64,000 nt of DNA, from the NCBI GenBank assembly GCA_023105745.1, contig JALGQZ010000003.1, forward strand, positions 73,382,696-73,446,695, read 5' to 3'. Positions 1 to 11,527 of the stretch are shown one piece after another. Each line of letters starts with the position of its first letter. Position 1 is the first letter of the stretch. The DNA comes from Austropuccinia psidii (Eukaryota > Basidiomycota > Pucciniomycetes > Pucciniales > Sphaerophragmiaceae). The translations under genes were made by a program, and so were the position numbers. The notes below the pieces were generated by a model. It made no database searches. It was not told where the DNA came from and saw only the letters and a list, made by a program, of their open reading frames with translations.

Positions 1-471
1 GGTGTGAATTAAATTAAAGTTTTGAGGATTTTCAACTTTTGTATTGAAAATACTAAAAACTTAATTTAAGCTTATTTAGAGTTGAGTTACAAGAATTTCA
101 CTCAGAGGTGACCCCACCTGATTTTTTATGAGGAATCCAATGGTGAAATAAATTTTATGTGTTTATTTATTGGATAAAAAGTTATGATAATTTTTATATA
201 ACTTTTTTCCAAATTTATTTATTTTTTCACAATTTTGTTAAAATTTTATTTTTACTTAATTTTTTCAAGTATAAAAGTAATTTTATACTTACAAAATTTA
301 ATGTATTTTTTATTTTTAAATTGTAATTAATTTTTTATTTTTAATATAATTTTATATTTATATTTTGATTTTTATTTTAATAATATAAATAAATTTATTT
401 TATTTATATTAATATGTTATTTTTTATATTTGTGGTCTTTTGGGTATATGAAATTACCTCTAAGGCTCACA
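1..471 (-). repeat. 3' LTR of F1-a (partial)
   Basis: Matches 8262-8732 almost base for base and ends, on the plus strand, in GGCTCACA just before the polypurine tract at 472. The rest lies left of the window. Very AT-rich. Confidence 0.95.
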
Positions 472-490
472 TTCCCTCCCCCTAAAAAAG
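472..490 (-). other. Polypurine tract of F1-a
   Basis: On the minus strand an A/G-rich run (CTTTTTTAGGGGGAGGGAA) abuts the TGTGAGCC start of the 3' LTR. This is the expected site of plus-strand DNA priming. F2 (54250-54270) and F3 (25334-25353) have the same arrangement. Confidence 0.8.
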
Positions 491-494
491 AATA

Positions 495-3400
495 TTACTT
501 TGTAATATTGGTGTTTCTAGTGTGTCTGAATCTCCTCAGGAGTTTGGTAGCTTCTGGTATATCTTTTTCTTCTAACCATTCATCTTCACAAGTTGGGTCA
601 CTGTACCTAACAAGGTATTCCCTTACTTTCTTGGTTCTTAATTTCCTTTCTTTAAGAACTTTGGTTATTTTCTTAGTACCAGATGTCTCAATAGGAGGTA
701 TAACTTGGGGAACCTTATTCCTCAAGGGAAATTTCTCAGCATCACTAGATTTATATGGTTTTATCAAGCTCACTGGAAATGTAGGATGCTTATTGCTAAG
801 CTCTTCAGATAACTCTACTTCAACAGCGTTTTCTCCATGGAGGGCTTTAATCACAAAAGGTCCTGCAAAGGAGTCTTTCAGCTTTTTACATCCTTTGATG
901 TTATTGAAGTTAGTGGTGGATACAAGAACTAGGTCCCCCACTTTGAAATCTGGAGTTGCATGTGATTTATCCCATTTGTCTTTAGCATATGCAAAAGAGT
1001 CCTCCATGCATCTCACTGCATGCCTTCTAGCTTTGTCTAGCATTCCTTTGAAGCTAGCAGCTGTGGGATGTATTTCAATTAAGTCTTTCCTCAAGGAATC
1101 TTGGGGTAACTTGGGGTTCCATCCTTTTTCTAGAATAGCAGGAGTCTGATTGGTACTGGCATGGATTGATGTTTTATATGCCAATTCCAGTGCTGGTAAC
1201 AGAGTACACCAATCATGGGTAAATCCATCACAATCTTTGAATTCAAGGCCATATGCACAAAATCTTCTTACCATGTCCTCTAAGGTTTGGATCATTCTTT
1301 CAGCCAGGCCATCAGTTTGTGGGTGGTAGGCTGTAGAAAAGGGCAGTTTAGTGCCAAATAATTGGTGAAGATTTGTCCATAGTGCTGAAGTGAATTTGGG
1401 ATCTCTATCACTAATGATATTTGTAAATATCCCAATCCATGACACTACTCTATTCCATATCAGAAGAGCTGTATCCATGGCTGTATCATCTTTGTGACAT
1501 GGTAAAAAGATTGGAGTTTTACTGAATCTGTCCACAATTACTAGGCAAGCATTATAGCTTCTGTCACCTCCTGGTGGTAGGCCAGTTACCCAATCCATAT
1601 GGATAATTTCCCAAGGTCTGCTTGGTTCTTGGATTTTCATCATATTTCCAAGTCTTTTGCCAGTGGATTTATTTGCCTTTTGGCATCTGTCACAGGTTTT
1701 GCAATACTCTGCAACATCCTTCTGCCACATTGGCCACCATATGCAGGTCTTCACTTTCTCTCTTGTTCTGTCTTCAGAAAGATGTCCTGAAAAGGGACTA
1801 TCATGGCATTCCTTCAGTACAAGATTGATTAGTGACCTGTCCACAACTGTCATAACACATGTGTGTTTTGTTCTGTGGTAGATTATACCATCTAGTAGGT
1901 GAAATCTTCCTTCATCATAAGATTTTTTCCATACTTCATCCAAGGCATGTGTAAGAGAGTTGTCCTTACATTCCTTGTTAAGTAATTGGCATAAGATGCT
2001 ACAATTCTTATCTTGGGTGTAACTGTTTCTGACTTCTTCAAAGAAGGTGGTGTTTAAGTCTGTAACACTTATCCCTTCTATTGGAATTTGTGGGGAGGCT
2101 TCTTCTGGTAAATAAGCAGGATTATCAATATCATTTGGTAATGGCCATCTGCTTAGTCCATCTGCATTTTTATGAATATTGCCATCTTTTTGAACAATAG
2201 TCATATTGCCCCTATATTCTTGTATGGCTATTTGCCATCTAAGCATATGTCTGTTGGGTGTTTTCATGTTCAGAAGTGATTTAACAGCGGTACAATCTGT
2301 TATTACTTCAAAGACACATCCTTCTAGAAAGTAATTTAGCTTTTCTAGAGCCCAAACAAGGCATAAACACTCCATCTGACTTGCTCCATATCTGGCTTCA
2401 GTTGGTTTGATTTGCCTAGATATGAAACATATGGGTCCTTCTACAGGTTTATCATTTATGATCTGAACTTGGTGAAGTGCAGCACCTAGCCCATCTCCTG
2501 ATGCATCAATATAAAGCTTAAAGGGCAGCTTAAAGTCTGGCATCAGTAAGAGTGGAGCAGTGGTCAAGGCTTGTCTCAAGGATTCAAAGGCTTTTACTCT
2601 GTCAACTGTCATTTCAAAGACTGTGTCTTTGTCACATAGCTTATAAAGAGGTCTTGCTATGGATGCAAAATCTTTAATGTGTTGCCTGTAATACCCTGCA
2701 AAACCCAAAAATGATTGAATTTCTTTTTTGTTTTGAGGCATGGGTTTAAGCAGTACTGCTGCAACTTTGTTTTTGTCAATTCCAAGAGATAAACCAGATA
2801 CTACATGCCCTAGTGCTTTAAGCTCTTTAAATCCAAAATGGCATTTCTTTAAAGAAATTTTCATATTGACAGATTGAATTTTTGTCAAAACCCTGGACAA
2901 TCTGTACATGTGCTCTTCCCAAGTCTTGGAACAGACAATAATGTCATCAATGTAAATGATTAGCCATCCCTCTGAGAGTTCTTCAGGGAAGATTTCATTC
3001 ATCATTCTTTGGAAGTGTGAAGGTGCATTTTTGATACCAAAGGGCATCCTTAAGTATTCATACACTCCACAATGGACATTAATTCTCAAGTACTTTCTTG
3101 CTCTTGGTGTCACCACATTTTGATGGAATCCTTTAAGGGCATCCATAGTGGTTATGTACACTGCTTGAGATATTTGAGTAAGGGCAATTTGGATTTTTGG
3201 TATTGGGTATCTGTCTGGAACAGTGTAAGTGTTCAGAGCTCTAAAGTCCCCAACCATTCTGGATTTTCCATTATGCCACGCTACTATGACTGGTGTAGTT
3301 ATTTCTACTGCTTCATTGTGGCCTACTTTTCTTATCACACCAAGGTCCAGAAGCTCTTTGATATGAATTTCTAGAGCTTCTCTTGATTTTGGACTTGCTG

Positions 3401-6400
3401 GATAAGCAGGTCTTCTTAAGAGTGGTGGATAAGGTCTCTCAATGTTAAGAATGATGTCAACTTCATGACCAATAATTGCTCCTAGAGGTTCTTTGTCTGT
3501 AGCAAATGTTTCTCTGTGGTCATATAAAAGGGAAGAAAGTTCATTTTCTTGTTTATCAGTCAGATGAAGGCTTATTTCAGCCTCATTTAACTGTTCAGAC
3601 TTGAATTTTTCTAACTCTAAGTTGATTGGTGATACTTTGTTTACTGTCATTTGTCTTTTAAATGGTAAAAAGGAAAATTTTTGGCGCTTATTGTCCCCAA
3701 TTGTAAAGTATCTGTCTTTGTTATTATGTAAATCTATCCCATACATTATTAAATAGTCATTTCCCAATATAAAATGGGTACTAGAACAATTTTCCATAAC
3801 AACAAATTCAACTGTGATCCTTAAATTCCCATTTATGTGTGGGAATATAACATTGGTCTCAAAGATCCCTAATGCTTTCATTGGGTTACTTGCACTGTTG
3901 AATTTTATACCATCAATTGGTAACAATTGGTCTTCAAAATTTGGTACACAAGTCTTAAGAAAAGATTTTCCAACACAAGAGCAGAAGGCTCCTGGGTCAA
4001 GCAAAAGTTTAGTGGGTTTGTTGTCAATCACCACTTCTGTTATACAGGAGTTACCAGCTGTATAACCTTTTCCTCTGTTTGGTTTGGTTTTCATGAGTTG
4101 TGCATCTTGGATTTTTGATAAATCAAGTTGACCATTGCTTAATTGTGGCAAGTGGGAATAAGATTCCATGATGTCAAAAGTGGCATTGATATTTTCTATA
4201 TCTTTTGAAGATTCAGAAAATATGGATGACTTGTCATCTGAATTTTCTTCAATTATGTCATCTTTTTCAACATCAGGTTCTTTCTCCACATCAATTTCAT
4301 TGATTTTCCCTTTCTTTGGACATGTATTGGCTAAATGAGTGGTGCTTTGGCAAATATGGCACTTTCTGACTGTATCTGCAGACTTATTTTTAATATTATT
4401 AGAGTTTTCTTTGGGGTTTTTGTCCACAGAATCCTTCCAAGGTGTATTAAACCTTGTTTTGAGATTCACCCTACTGGAACCAATTCTGGTTCTTGTGGTT
4501 ACTTCCTCTAATATATTGATAATGTCTTCTGCTGAAGATTGTTCAGTAGTCCTGCTCTTGACAGCATGCTCTAAGTCACCTCCACATTGTCTTAGAATTT
4601 TTCTATGAATCATAAATTCTGACATGTCAGGGTATAATGCTGTTAACCTGTCCTTTTGTTGACAAAACCATGGTAAGGCTTTGTCTTTATCAGCATTAAA
4701 TTTGGCGGATTCAAAGGCTGTTTCAACTTTAAACCTCCATGCATCATTGGCCCATTTGTTGATAATTTGGGTTTTCCACCAAGTCCAACTCTGGTGTCCA
4801 TGTGCTTGTCTCAATTTGATATACCATCTGTGAGCTGATTTGGTAAACAAGGTGTTAAACCTGGCTGTCACCAATCTGTCTGGTAATTCAAAATCTTCTT
4901 TGATCATGTCAATACCTCTAATGAATTCCATATGGTCATACTCTCCTTCACCACTGAAGTGAGGCCATTCTTTAAGTTTTGGAACTTCTTTCAAGAGTGC
5001 TTGGCCCATTGATGGTTCTAAGTTATGAAAAGAAGTGGATAATTCATTTTTTAATTGTGAATTATCAGGATCCAATACTTGTGGATTTGAAATTCTTGTG
5101 CCCTCATTTTGATTTAAAGGTGTGGACATTCTTGGTAAGGTGTTCAGTATTTGTTCAATGTCATTCATTTTACTGCTGCTACACCTTTGGGAATTTCTGT
5201 ATTCATGTTGGAAGCTTTGTATTAAATTTATTACTTCAATTTTATACATGTCTTCCTTATGTGTAAGTTCTTGCCATAACTCTGTTTGTCTTGTATTATC
5301 AGCAGTGACTTGATTCAATTTCATTGATAATTTTGATACTTCTTCTTGTGAAGCATCAAAACACTTTTTCAAGGCAATGGTATATGTCTTTACTTCAGTA
5401 AATGAATTTGAAATGTCATCAAGGACTTTCTTGTTATCTGTTTTGATAATATTTATGGCTTGTTTAATTCTTGTTTCAATTATGTCATCAATATTGAATT
5501 TAGAATATTTATCTGTTAATTCTTTAATAATGGCAGATTGTTCATTTATTTTATTGTTAGAAGAATTATCAGTATTGGAATTTTTAATTGTTCTTAAAAC
5601 TTTTTCAAAACACATAAGTGTTTCATTAATTTGGCACAGACTCAGGTTGTTTGTTTTAATGTTGTTACAAATGGTTTCATTTTTATCAGAAAGATGTTTT
5701 TTCACGTCATTTATAGCATTATACAACTCTGGGATGGAATCAAATATGTCAGAAATCATTTCTGGAACCTTAATCTGGCTTCCTCCTTCTTCTGTAATTC
5801 CATCATGGTTCTGGCCATCTGAAATACATTTTCCATGGCATCCTGCTGAATCTTTGGGATTCTGTAGCCCTGACTGTAAGGTTTTGGGGCTGGTGCCTTC
5901 CCTTTGCCCTTGTTTGGAGTTTGTGGCTGCTTTTTCACGTTGGAATTGCTGCTGCTGACCACTGGGGCTGTTTTTGGCACTGGTTTGGGTGGTGGAGGGT
6001 TGTTTTTCCTCCATTCTAGTGTCAAAAGCATCATGTTTTTCTTCTCCATCAATGGATGCCATCCATTGAGCAATTTGCAAGTGTTGGGATGGCCCAAGAA
6101 TTTTCTTACTGTCAGGTAAGAATTCATGCAATTCTTCCATAGGTCTGCAAGGATCTGGTACTCTTTGAATTGAAGTGCATTGTTGTATGCACTGTGGCTG
6201 GCTTTGTATATGTCCACAGAGGCTTGTTGTGGCGGTGTCAGCTCTTTTTGAAGGTAAAATAGTATTATCAGCTTCAGAATGACCCAATTTAGTTGTTTGG
6301 AAGTCATCAACTGACCCTTTTCCTTCTGTACCTGATTGGCCTCTGCCATAATCACGTCTATTACCTTTTTGGGAGCTGCTTGAGGGGTTGTAGCTGGCTC

Positions 6401-6419
6401 CTGACCTGGTTGAAGGCAT
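495..6419 (-). CDS. F1 gag-pol polyprotein (Ty3/gypsy, single frame, 1974 aa)
   Basis: One uninterrupted frame from an ATG at 6419. Gag: polar N-terminus, helical/coiled-coil-like stretch (about residues 240-430), nucleocapsid-type knuckle C-X2-C-X4-H-X4-C at 687-700. Protease site LLLDPGAF (Asp808): DPG instead of the usual DTG/DSG. Reverse transcriptase: YIDD at 1156-1159. RNase [10 protein letters not shown], an MECLC Glu, a VITDC Asp and NADGLSR. Integrase: HHCC zinc region from about 1539, catalytic Asp1609, Asp1671 and Glu1707 (exactly 35 residues between the last two). The C-terminus ends in a chromodomain-like module (EYLVRYSDP...DEWLEEKDI). No frameshift separates gag from pol, unlike CV. 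The protein would assemble particles, copy the RNA and integrate the cDNA. It looks fully coding-competent. Confidence 0.95.
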   Translation of the reverse strand: MPSTRSGASYNPSSSSQKGNRRDYGRGQSGTEGKGSVDDFQTTKLGHSEADNTILPSKRADTATTSLCGHIQSQPQCIQQCTSIQRVPDPCRPMEELHEFLPDSKKILGPSQHLQIAQWMASIDGEEKHDAFDTRMEEKQPSTTQTSAKNSPSGQQQQFQREKAATNSKQGQREGTSPKTLQSGLQNPKDSAGCHGKCISDGQNHDGITEEGGSQIKVPEMISDIFDSIPELYNAINDVKKHLSDKNETICNNIKTNNLSLCQINETLMCFEKVLRTIKNSNTDNSSNNKINEQSAIIKELTDKYSKFNIDDIIETRIKQAINIIKTDNKKVLDDISNSFTEVKTYTIALKKCFDASQEEVSKLSMKLNQVTADNTRQTELWQELTHKEDMYKIEVINLIQSFQHEYRNSQRCSSSKMNDIEQILNTLPRMSTPLNQNEGTRISNPQVLDPDNSQLKNELSTSFHNLEPSMGQALLKEVPKLKEWPHFSGEGEYDHMEFIRGIDMIKEDFELPDRLVTARFNTLFTKSAHRWYIKLRQAHGHQSWTWWKTQIINKWANDAWRFKVETAFESAKFNADKDKALPWFCQQKDRLTALYPDMSEFMIHRKILRQCGGDLEHAVKSRTTEQSSAEDIINILEEVTTRTRIGSSRVNLKTRFNTPWKDSVDKNPKENSNNIKNKSADTVRKCHICQSTTHLANTCPKKGKINEIDVEKEPDVEKDDIIEENSDDKSSIFSESSKDIENINATFDIMESYSHLPQLSNGQLDLSKIQDAQLMKTKPNRGKGYTAGNSCITEVVIDNKPTKLLLDPGAFCSCVGKSFLKTCVPNFEDQLLPIDGIKFNSASNPMKALGIFETNVIFPHINGNLRITVEFVVMENCSSTHFILGNDYLIMYGIDLHNNKDRYFTIGDNKRQKFSFLPFKRQMTVNKVSPINLELEKFKSEQLNEAEISLHLTDKQENELSSLLYDHRETFATDKEPLGAIIGHEVDIILNIERPYPPLLRRPAYPASPKSREALEIHIKELLDLGVIRKVGHNEAVEITTPVIVAWHNGKSRMVGDFRALNTYTVPDRYPIPKIQIALTQISQAVYITTMDALKGFHQNVVTPRARKYLRINVHCGVYEYLRMPFGIKNAPSHFQRMMNEIFPEELSEGWLIIYIDDIIVCSKTWEEHMYRLSRVLTKIQSVNMKISLKKCHFGFKELKALGHVVSGLSLGIDKNKVAAVLLKPMPQNKKEIQSFLGFAGYYRQHIKDFASIARPLYKLCDKDTVFEMTVDRVKAFESLRQALTTAPLLLMPDFKLPFKLYIDASGDGLGAALHQVQIINDKPVEGPICFISRQIKPTEARYGASQMECLCLVWALEKLNYFLEGCVFEVITDCTAVKSLLNMKTPNRHMLRWQIAIQEYRGNMTIVQKDGNIHKNADGLSRWPLPNDIDNPAYLPEEASPQIPIEGISVTDLNTTFFEEVRNSYTQDKNCSILCQLLNKECKDNSLTHALDEVWKKSYDEGRFHLLDGIIYHRTKHTCVMTVVDRSLINLVLKECHDSPFSGHLSEDRTREKVKTCIWWPMWQKDVAEYCKTCDRCQKANKSTGKRLGNMMKIQEPSRPWEIIHMDWVTGLPPGGDRSYNACLVIVDRFSKTPIFLPCHKDDTAMDTALLIWNRVVSWIGIFTNIISDRDPKFTSALWTNLHQLFGTKLPFSTAYHPQTDGLAERMIQTLEDMVRRFCAYGLEFKDCDGFTHDWCTLLPALELAYKTSIHASTNQTPAILEKGWNPKLPQDSLRKDLIEIHPTAASFKGMLDKARRHAVRCMEDSFAYAKDKWDKSHATPDFKVGDLVLVSTTNFNNIKGCKKLKDSFAGPFVIKALHGENAVEVELSEELSNKHPTFPVSLIKPYKSSDAEKFPLRNKVPQVIPPIETSGTKKITKVLKERKLRTKKVREYLVRYSDPTCEDEWLEEKDIPEATKLLRRFRHTRNTNITK

Positions 6420-6469
6420 AATTATGGTTAAAAAAGGCTTAAAATAGTATTTTTACGTCAAAAACTTAC

Positions 6470-6667
6470 TATTGGCCAAATTTTTAGCTTTCTGAAGGGT
6501 ATTACTTATATCCAAGTTAATTAATTCAGAAGATATTGGTTCAGGTTGATTATTTTGAGTCACAATAACAGTACTATTATGATCAGAATTAACAGTACTG
6601 GCAGGGATAATGCTGGTTACTGTAGAGGCTGTTTCAATGTTTTCTTGTCTTACCACATTGTCAGACA
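6470..6667 (-). other. Putative leader exon upstream of F1 gag-pol
   Basis: An open stretch on the minus strand bounded by a good acceptor (TTAATTTTAG, just above 6667) and a perfect donor GTAAGT (6469-6464). It could encode about 65 polar residues. F2 and F3 have an exon in the same place, also beginning TG after the acceptor. Its end phase does not join simply to the first candidate acceptors around the gag ATG at 6419, so it may be a spliced untranslated leader, an upstream ORF, or an N-terminal extension using an acceptor I did not identify. Confidence 0.5.
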
Positions 6668-6870
6668 CTAAAATTAATGAAAAAGCCAATTAATTAAGTA
6701 AAAAGAAGGATATTTCAAAAAAGAAATAAAAATTTAAGCCTTACTTATAATATGAAAAAATTATTTTTTGTGGGTTTTTTTTTGAATTATAAATATTTTT
6801 TATATGTTTTTAAATTTTTCAATATAAGAAAAAAAAGATTTAAAAAGAGTAAAAAAATATGTCACAGGTA

Positions 6871-6894
6871 AAATATCACGGCTGGGCCCCCAAA
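6871..6894 (-). other. Primer-binding-site region of F1-a
   Basis: Immediately inside the 5' LTR the minus strand reads TTTGGGGGCCCAGCCGTGAT. Nearly the same motif sits at this position in F2 (33936-33956, 60869-60891) and F3 (31485-31507), so it is a family-wide functional site, presumably for minus-strand priming. It contains TGG and GCCGTGA, the latter resembling the complement of a tRNA-His acceptor end, but I cannot name the primer with confidence. Confidence 0.6.
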
Positions 6895-8732
6895 TGTAAG
6901 GTGTGGATATGAAACTTTGATTAAAAATCAAGTACTTTTCCTGTCCTCAAAATTTGTATAAGGTAAAATTCAATTAAAAATAGTAAGAAATATTATTTTT
7001 AAGAGAAAACACGCCAATTTTATTGTTTATAACTTTATTAGTATAAAACAATAATATTATAAAAATTTATTGTTTTACCAACAATAAAAATTTATCCAAA
7101 AAATACTCTACAAGAGATATTTTAAGGCTACAAAAGAAATTTCTTCAAGAGCAATTTCAATTGGAATTAATTGAGCAAAGAACTGCAAGCAATTAATTAA
7201 AGAACAAAGTCTTTAAAAAGAATATTAAAGAGAAAACACGCCCAAAAGTGACCAGAGTGAATTTAGAAACAAAGTGACAAAGTTTACAGTGATGAAAGAT
7301 GCTTTAATTCACTTTTGGGGTGGTTCAGGGGTAAAAATGATTATAAGAGTTACAAACAATGATTATAATGATTTTTTCACGTGGTTAAAAGGATTAAAAT
7401 GATTTAAAAGTGGTGGTTGGAATCTTTGATTGATTGGTTTAACAGTTTTAAACTAATTAATAAAAGGAAAAGATTCTAACATGAAGAGAAAAGTGGGGCA
7501 AAGAAGACATTCTTTTATAGCCACCAATTCTCTTGCTCCAAAAGTAAATTTTACTCTTGTCAGTCGTGAAAAACAGTCTGACAACAAAAAAGCCAATTAT
7601 GGCATCATTGAACCCTGGTTTAGACCAAAAAGGGCTGGTTTAAGCCATTTTTAGCCATTTTTAGCCATTTTAGACCCTTAAATCAGCCATTACTATAGCA
7701 ATACCAGGCCTAGAGCCTTCAAAACACGTCAGAATGTGTGTCAGAGGCGTAGAAACCAGTTAAAACTGTTTTTATTATGATTGTTTTATCTTAAGGGTAG
7801 TTTTACCCTCTTGGCAACAGCTAAAACTACCCCAGTTGGTATCAAAACCTCATCATCAATTGAGTCCACAGACCCTGTAACTCAATTCCAGGCCAAAAGT
7901 GATGAACTTTTGCATGAATTTTCACATCCCACGCCTGTCAGCAAGGATTTTGGGGGTCTAGCTCCCCCTTAGAGCTGGAGTTCCTTTTCCCCCCCAAATT
8001 TAATCTTTCCAATTTATTTTTCCTTTAATTCCTCATCATGTATTATACTTATAATTTACATATGTAATTCAATTCAATTGTACAGTACAATACAGTAATA
8101 ATTGACACCTCATATGTAAATCAAAGTTCACTTATGTAATACACGCGCACATTTTGACATTTCAATTGAATTCAATTGAAAATACTTCAATTCCTCATAA
8201 CTTCTAAACTAAACACAACACCTCAATTTTAACACAAAAATTGATGGTTAACACCACATGTGGTGTGAATTAAATTAAGGTTTTGAGGATTTTCAACTTT
8301 TGTATTGAAAATACTAAAAACTTAATTTAAGCTTATTTAGAGTTGAGTTACAAGAATTTCACTCAGAGGTGACCCCACCTGATTTTTTATGAGGAATCCA
8401 ATGGTGAAATAAATTTTAAGTGTTTATTTATTGGATAAAAAGTTATGATAATTTTTATATAACTTTTTTCCAAATTTATTTATTTTTTCACAATTTTGTT
8501 AAAATTTTATTTTTACTTAATTTTTTCAAGTATAAAAGTAATTTTATACTTACAAAATTTAATGTATTTTTTATTTTTAAATTGTAATTAATTTTTTATT
8601 TTTGATATAATTTTATATTTATATTTTGATTTTTATTTTAATAATATAAATAAATTTATTTTATTTATATTAATATGTTATTTTTTATATTTGTGGTCTT
8701 TTGGGTATATGAAATTACCTCTAAGGCTCACA
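6895..8732 (-). repeat. 5' LTR of F1-a (1838 bp)
   Basis: Plus-strand start TGTAAGGTGTGG, end GGCTCACA, i.e. TG...CA termini. The primer-site motif lies on its left (6871-6894) and CV pol resumes in frame at 8733. It carries no gene; it holds the element's promoter and polyadenylation signals. Related LTRs: 28463-30272 and 42482-42493 plus 63514-64000. Confidence 0.95.
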
Positions 8733-10751
8733 CAAGCACTCAAAGAAGCTTTCACCTCTGCTCCTATCTTATCTCATTTCAATCCATCTCTACCTACTAT
8801 TGTAGAGACTGATGCTTCTGATTATGCATTGGGCGCCGTACTGAGTCAGGTGAATGACTCTGGAAAGCATCCCATTGCATTTGATAGTCGCAAGCTCTTA
8901 CCAGCTGAACTCAACTATGAAATTCATGACAAGGAACTCCTTGGCATAGTTTGGGCTCTCAAGCGCTGGAGGGCATTTCTTCTTTCTCTTTCCAATCCTT
9001 TTGAGGTCTTGACAGACCACTCTTCCTTGCAGTTTTTCATGTCTTCCAAAGTTCTTACTCGTCGTCAGGCCCGTTGGGCTGAATTTCTCTCAGAATTTCA
9101 TTTCACTATCACTTACCGCCCAGGCAGGCTGGCCACTTTGCCATATGCCTTGTCACGTCGGGGCGAGGTGTACCCAGAGAGGGGGGTGGACTTCATCAGC
9201 AAGAATCATCATAATTTTCATCAAATACTTAAGCAAGATGGAATTCAAGAGTCAAGATTCTTCTCAATAAAAGTGGAAATTTTCTCAGATTTAGTGGACA
9301 AGATTCAAAAAGAAGTATGGCAAGACAAAGATTATAAAGAAATACTCAAGCAACTAGCAAGAGGTGAATCAGTTCCAGATTATTCTCTTGAACCTCAAGC
9401 CAAGTTATTATTATTCAAAGATAGAGTGGTAATCCCAAGCAATGAAGAACTTCAACTCAATATTCTTCAAAAGCGTCATGACTCACCATTGGCTGGCCAT
9501 CCTGGCCAGGAGAAGACCCTCAAGCTCATCAAGAGGGATTTTTATTGGGCTGGCATGAATCAATTCATCAAGGACTATGTGTCCTCATGCCAGCAATGTT
9601 CAAGAAACAAGAACATTCATCACAAGAAGTTTGGATTACTCAAGCCTCTTTTAATTCCGTCTGGTCCTTGGAATTCTTTATCAATGGACTTCATCACTCA
9701 ATTGCCTCTGTCAAACAACTTTGACTCAATCTTAGTCATTGTAGACAGATTCTCAAAAATGGCAATATTCATTCCAACTTATGGATCAATCACTGCACTG
9801 GACTTAGCTCAAATCTTCATTAGTCATGTATTTTCCAAGCATGGACTTCCAGTCAGTATTGTCAGTGATAGAGGATCCTTATTTGTTTCATCATTTTGGA
9901 CTCAATTGTGTCAGCAGCTCAAGATATCAAGAGATCTTTCAACTGCCTTTCAGCCTGAAACAGATGGACAGACAGAGAGGGTAAATCAGATACTAGAACA
10001 GTACCTTCGGATGTATGTCAGCTATCATCAAGATGACTGGTACACCTGGCTCCCTCTGGCTGAATTTGCCTATAATAATGCAGAACACTCATCAACCAAG
10101 CAATCACCTTTTTTCACCATTTATGGAAGAAATCCCAGCTTTGACTCAATCCATATTTCTCAAGACTCACCTGCTGGAAAGTTATCAACAAAACTCCAAT
10201 CAGTACAGCAAGTTGTCAAAGAGGAATTAGAGTCAGAAATAAGGAGATTCAAGAAGTATGCAGATAGAAATAGAGCAATTCCACCTGATTTCCAACCTGG
10301 GGACAAAGTATGGCTGGCTTCCAAGAGCATCAAGACAACAAGACCCACCAAGAAATTATCAGAAAGATGGTTGGGACCCTTTGAAGTTCTTAAGAAGATT
10401 GGCAGCCATGCATATCACCTCAAGTTGCCTCAGCAATGGAAGACAGTTCACCCTGTATTCCATGTGTCCTTATTAGAACCAGTCAAGCATTCAACTATCC
10501 CAAATAGTCACCAATTGCCGCCACCACCAGTCTTAGTGGAGGAGCAAGAAGAATGGGAAGTGGCTCAGGTTCTGGACTCAAAACTCAAAAGAGGTAAATT
10601 ATGGTATCTTGTAGAGTGGAAAGGATTCAGTGAAGACCCAGAAAGAACCACTTGGGAACCAGCTTCCAACCTTACCAACTCACAAGACCTTGTCAAGGAT
10701 TTCCATTCATTATATCCAGACAAGCCTGGCCCAAATACCTCAAGAGTTTGA
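8733..10751 (+). CDS. CV-A pol, C-terminal part (RNase H, integrase, chromodomain)
   Basis: This frame matches residues 562-1233 of CV-B pol. It shows the RNase H core (VETDASDYALGAVL), the integrase zinc region (HDSPLAGHPGQ...CQQC), catalytic SMDF and VSDRGS segments, TDGQTERVNQ with the catalytic Glu, and a C-terminal chromodomain (WEVAQVLDSK...YLVEWKGF...TTWEPASNL). No stop before TGA at 10749-10751. A longer frame running back into the LTR from 8691 is artificial, made of LTR sequence. Relative to CV-B, the conserved RNase H-tail motif LPDALS has Asp changed to Tyr (LPYALS), which may weaken this copy. Its N-terminal domains are separated by the F1-a insertion. Confidence 0.92.
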   Translation, partial: QALKEAFTSAPILSHFNPSLPTIVETDASDYALGAVLSQVNDSGKHPIAFDSRKLLPAELNYEIHDKELLGIVWALKRWRAFLLSLSNPFEVLTDHSSLQFFMSSKVLTRRQARWAEFLSEFHFTITYRPGRLATLPYALSRRGEVYPERGVDFISKNHHNFHQILKQDGIQESRFFSIKVEIFSDLVDKIQKEVWQDKDYKEILKQLARGESVPDYSLEPQAKLLLFKDRVVIPSNEELQLNILQKRHDSPLAGHPGQEKTLKLIKRDFYWAGMNQFIKDYVSSCQQCSRNKNIHHKKFGLLKPLLIPSGPWNSLSMDFITQLPLSNNFDSILVIVDRFSKMAIFIPTYGSITALDLAQIFISHVFSKHGLPVSIVSDRGSLFVSSFWTQLCQQLKISRDLSTAFQPETDGQTERVNQILEQYLRMYVSYHQDDWYTWLPLAEFAYNNAEHSSTKQSPFFTIYGRNPSFDSIHISQDSPAGKLSTKLQSVQQVVKEELESEIRRFKKYADRNRAIPPDFQPGDKVWLASKSIKTTRPTKKLSERWLGPFEVLKKIGSHAYHLKLPQQWKTVHPVFHVSLLEPVKHSTIPNSHQLPPPPVLVEEQEEWEVAQVLDSKLKRGKLWYLVEWKGFSEDPERTTWEPASNLTNSQDLVKDFHSLYPDKPGPNTSRV

Positions 10752-11527
10752 TTTATGGTGCTTGGTGGGGAGAAGAAGTTATGAAAGTAAGTTCCTCTCC
10801 TGGCATGCACCTTTAAGGGGGTATTCTACCCATATGTTGTTGTAAGCATCACCTTGGCCACTTTGTGAGCACTTGTCATTTCTTTGGACAGGTTCGGGAA
10901 GCATACAACATCAATACCCTCCATTTGGACCTTATCAAGATATGGCCAATGTTTTCTTTCTTACTTTTTCATTTCTTTCTCTATTTATCATTTCATTTTA
11001 TGCCAATCATCAGAATTCAAGACATTCATTACTTCAAGTCAGTTACGGCAATTCATTTCAGAAGTCATTTATGGCAATTCATCTCAGAAGTCATTTATGG
11101 CAATTCTTTTCAATTTTATGGTACTTGGTGGGGAGTGGAAGTTATGAAAGTAAGTTCCATCTCCTGGTATGCATCCCTGAGGGTTCTACTTCTTGTAAAA
11201 CATCACCTTGGCCACTCTGTGAGCATCAAAATGCTTGGTTTTCATTTTTTCAGACACTTTTGGCCAGAATCAAGCAACTCACCACAAGAAGGACCAACCA
11301 TCAGGACTCTTTCTTTATTTCTTTCTTTACTGTCATTTTCTCTTATTCTTTTATTTTCTTCTTTCTTTACTTGTATAATTTTCTTTCTTTTATTTCTTTA
11401 AAGCAGCAGCATCCCCTCCCCAAATCATGTATTGGGAGGTTCCATTATCTTTTTTTATTTTTTATTTTTTAGTTGCTATAAGAGTGGGGATAGAAGTCAA
11501 ACCAAACACAAACAAGGAAAAGGAAAA
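10752..11527 (+). other. CV-A 3' untranslated block with an internal duplication
   Basis: Two diverged copies of one module begin at about 10752 and 11119 (both read TTATGGT.CTTGGTGGGGAG, then GAAGTTATGAAAGTAAGTTCC). Each has a donor-like GTAAGT followed some 100 bases on by a CAG acceptor-like end. Several open frames here on the plus strand appear in both CV copies but have low-complexity composition and no recognisable domain, so I do not call genes. Confidence 0.6.
11041..11120 (+). repeat. Short tandem repeat, about 26-bp unit, about 2.7 copies
   Basis: Unit approximately GGCAATTCATCTCAGAAGTC followed by ATTTAT. It recurs at the same place in CV-B (about 49335-49405) with small differences. 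Confidence 0.75.

Larger units (their letters stand above)
1..8732 (-). mobile_element. F1-a: Ty3/gypsy LTR retrotransposon, left end cut by window edge
   Basis: Read on the minus strand the order is 5' LTR (8732-6895), primer-site region, leader exon, one long gag-pol frame, polypurine tract (about 488-472) and 3' LTR (471 to beyond the window). The LTR begins TGTGAGCC and ends CCTTACA. It is inserted in the pol gene of chromovirus CV-A: base 8733 continues CV pol in the same frame as base 47028 of the intact copy CV-B. The left target duplication lies outside the window, so the TSD cannot be checked. The 471 visible bases of the 3' LTR differ from the 5' LTR at about three positions by eye, so the insertion is recent. 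Confidence 0.93.

Noticed and set aside
430..1149. 239-codon plus-strand frame
   Set aside because: Antisense to the F1 integrase C-terminus and starts inside the LTR; shadow frame.
8691..8732. N-terminal extension of CV-A pol from the LTR (same [14 protein letters not shown] start also appears at 28504 and 430)
   Set aside because: It is LTR sequence that happens to be open and in frame at two unrelated insertion points; not part of either protein.
10865..11472. Plus-strand frames of 178-199 codons in the CV 3' region, present in both copies
   Set aside because: Phe/Ser/Leu-rich low-complexity text, overlapping frames, no domain; preserved only because the copies are recent.
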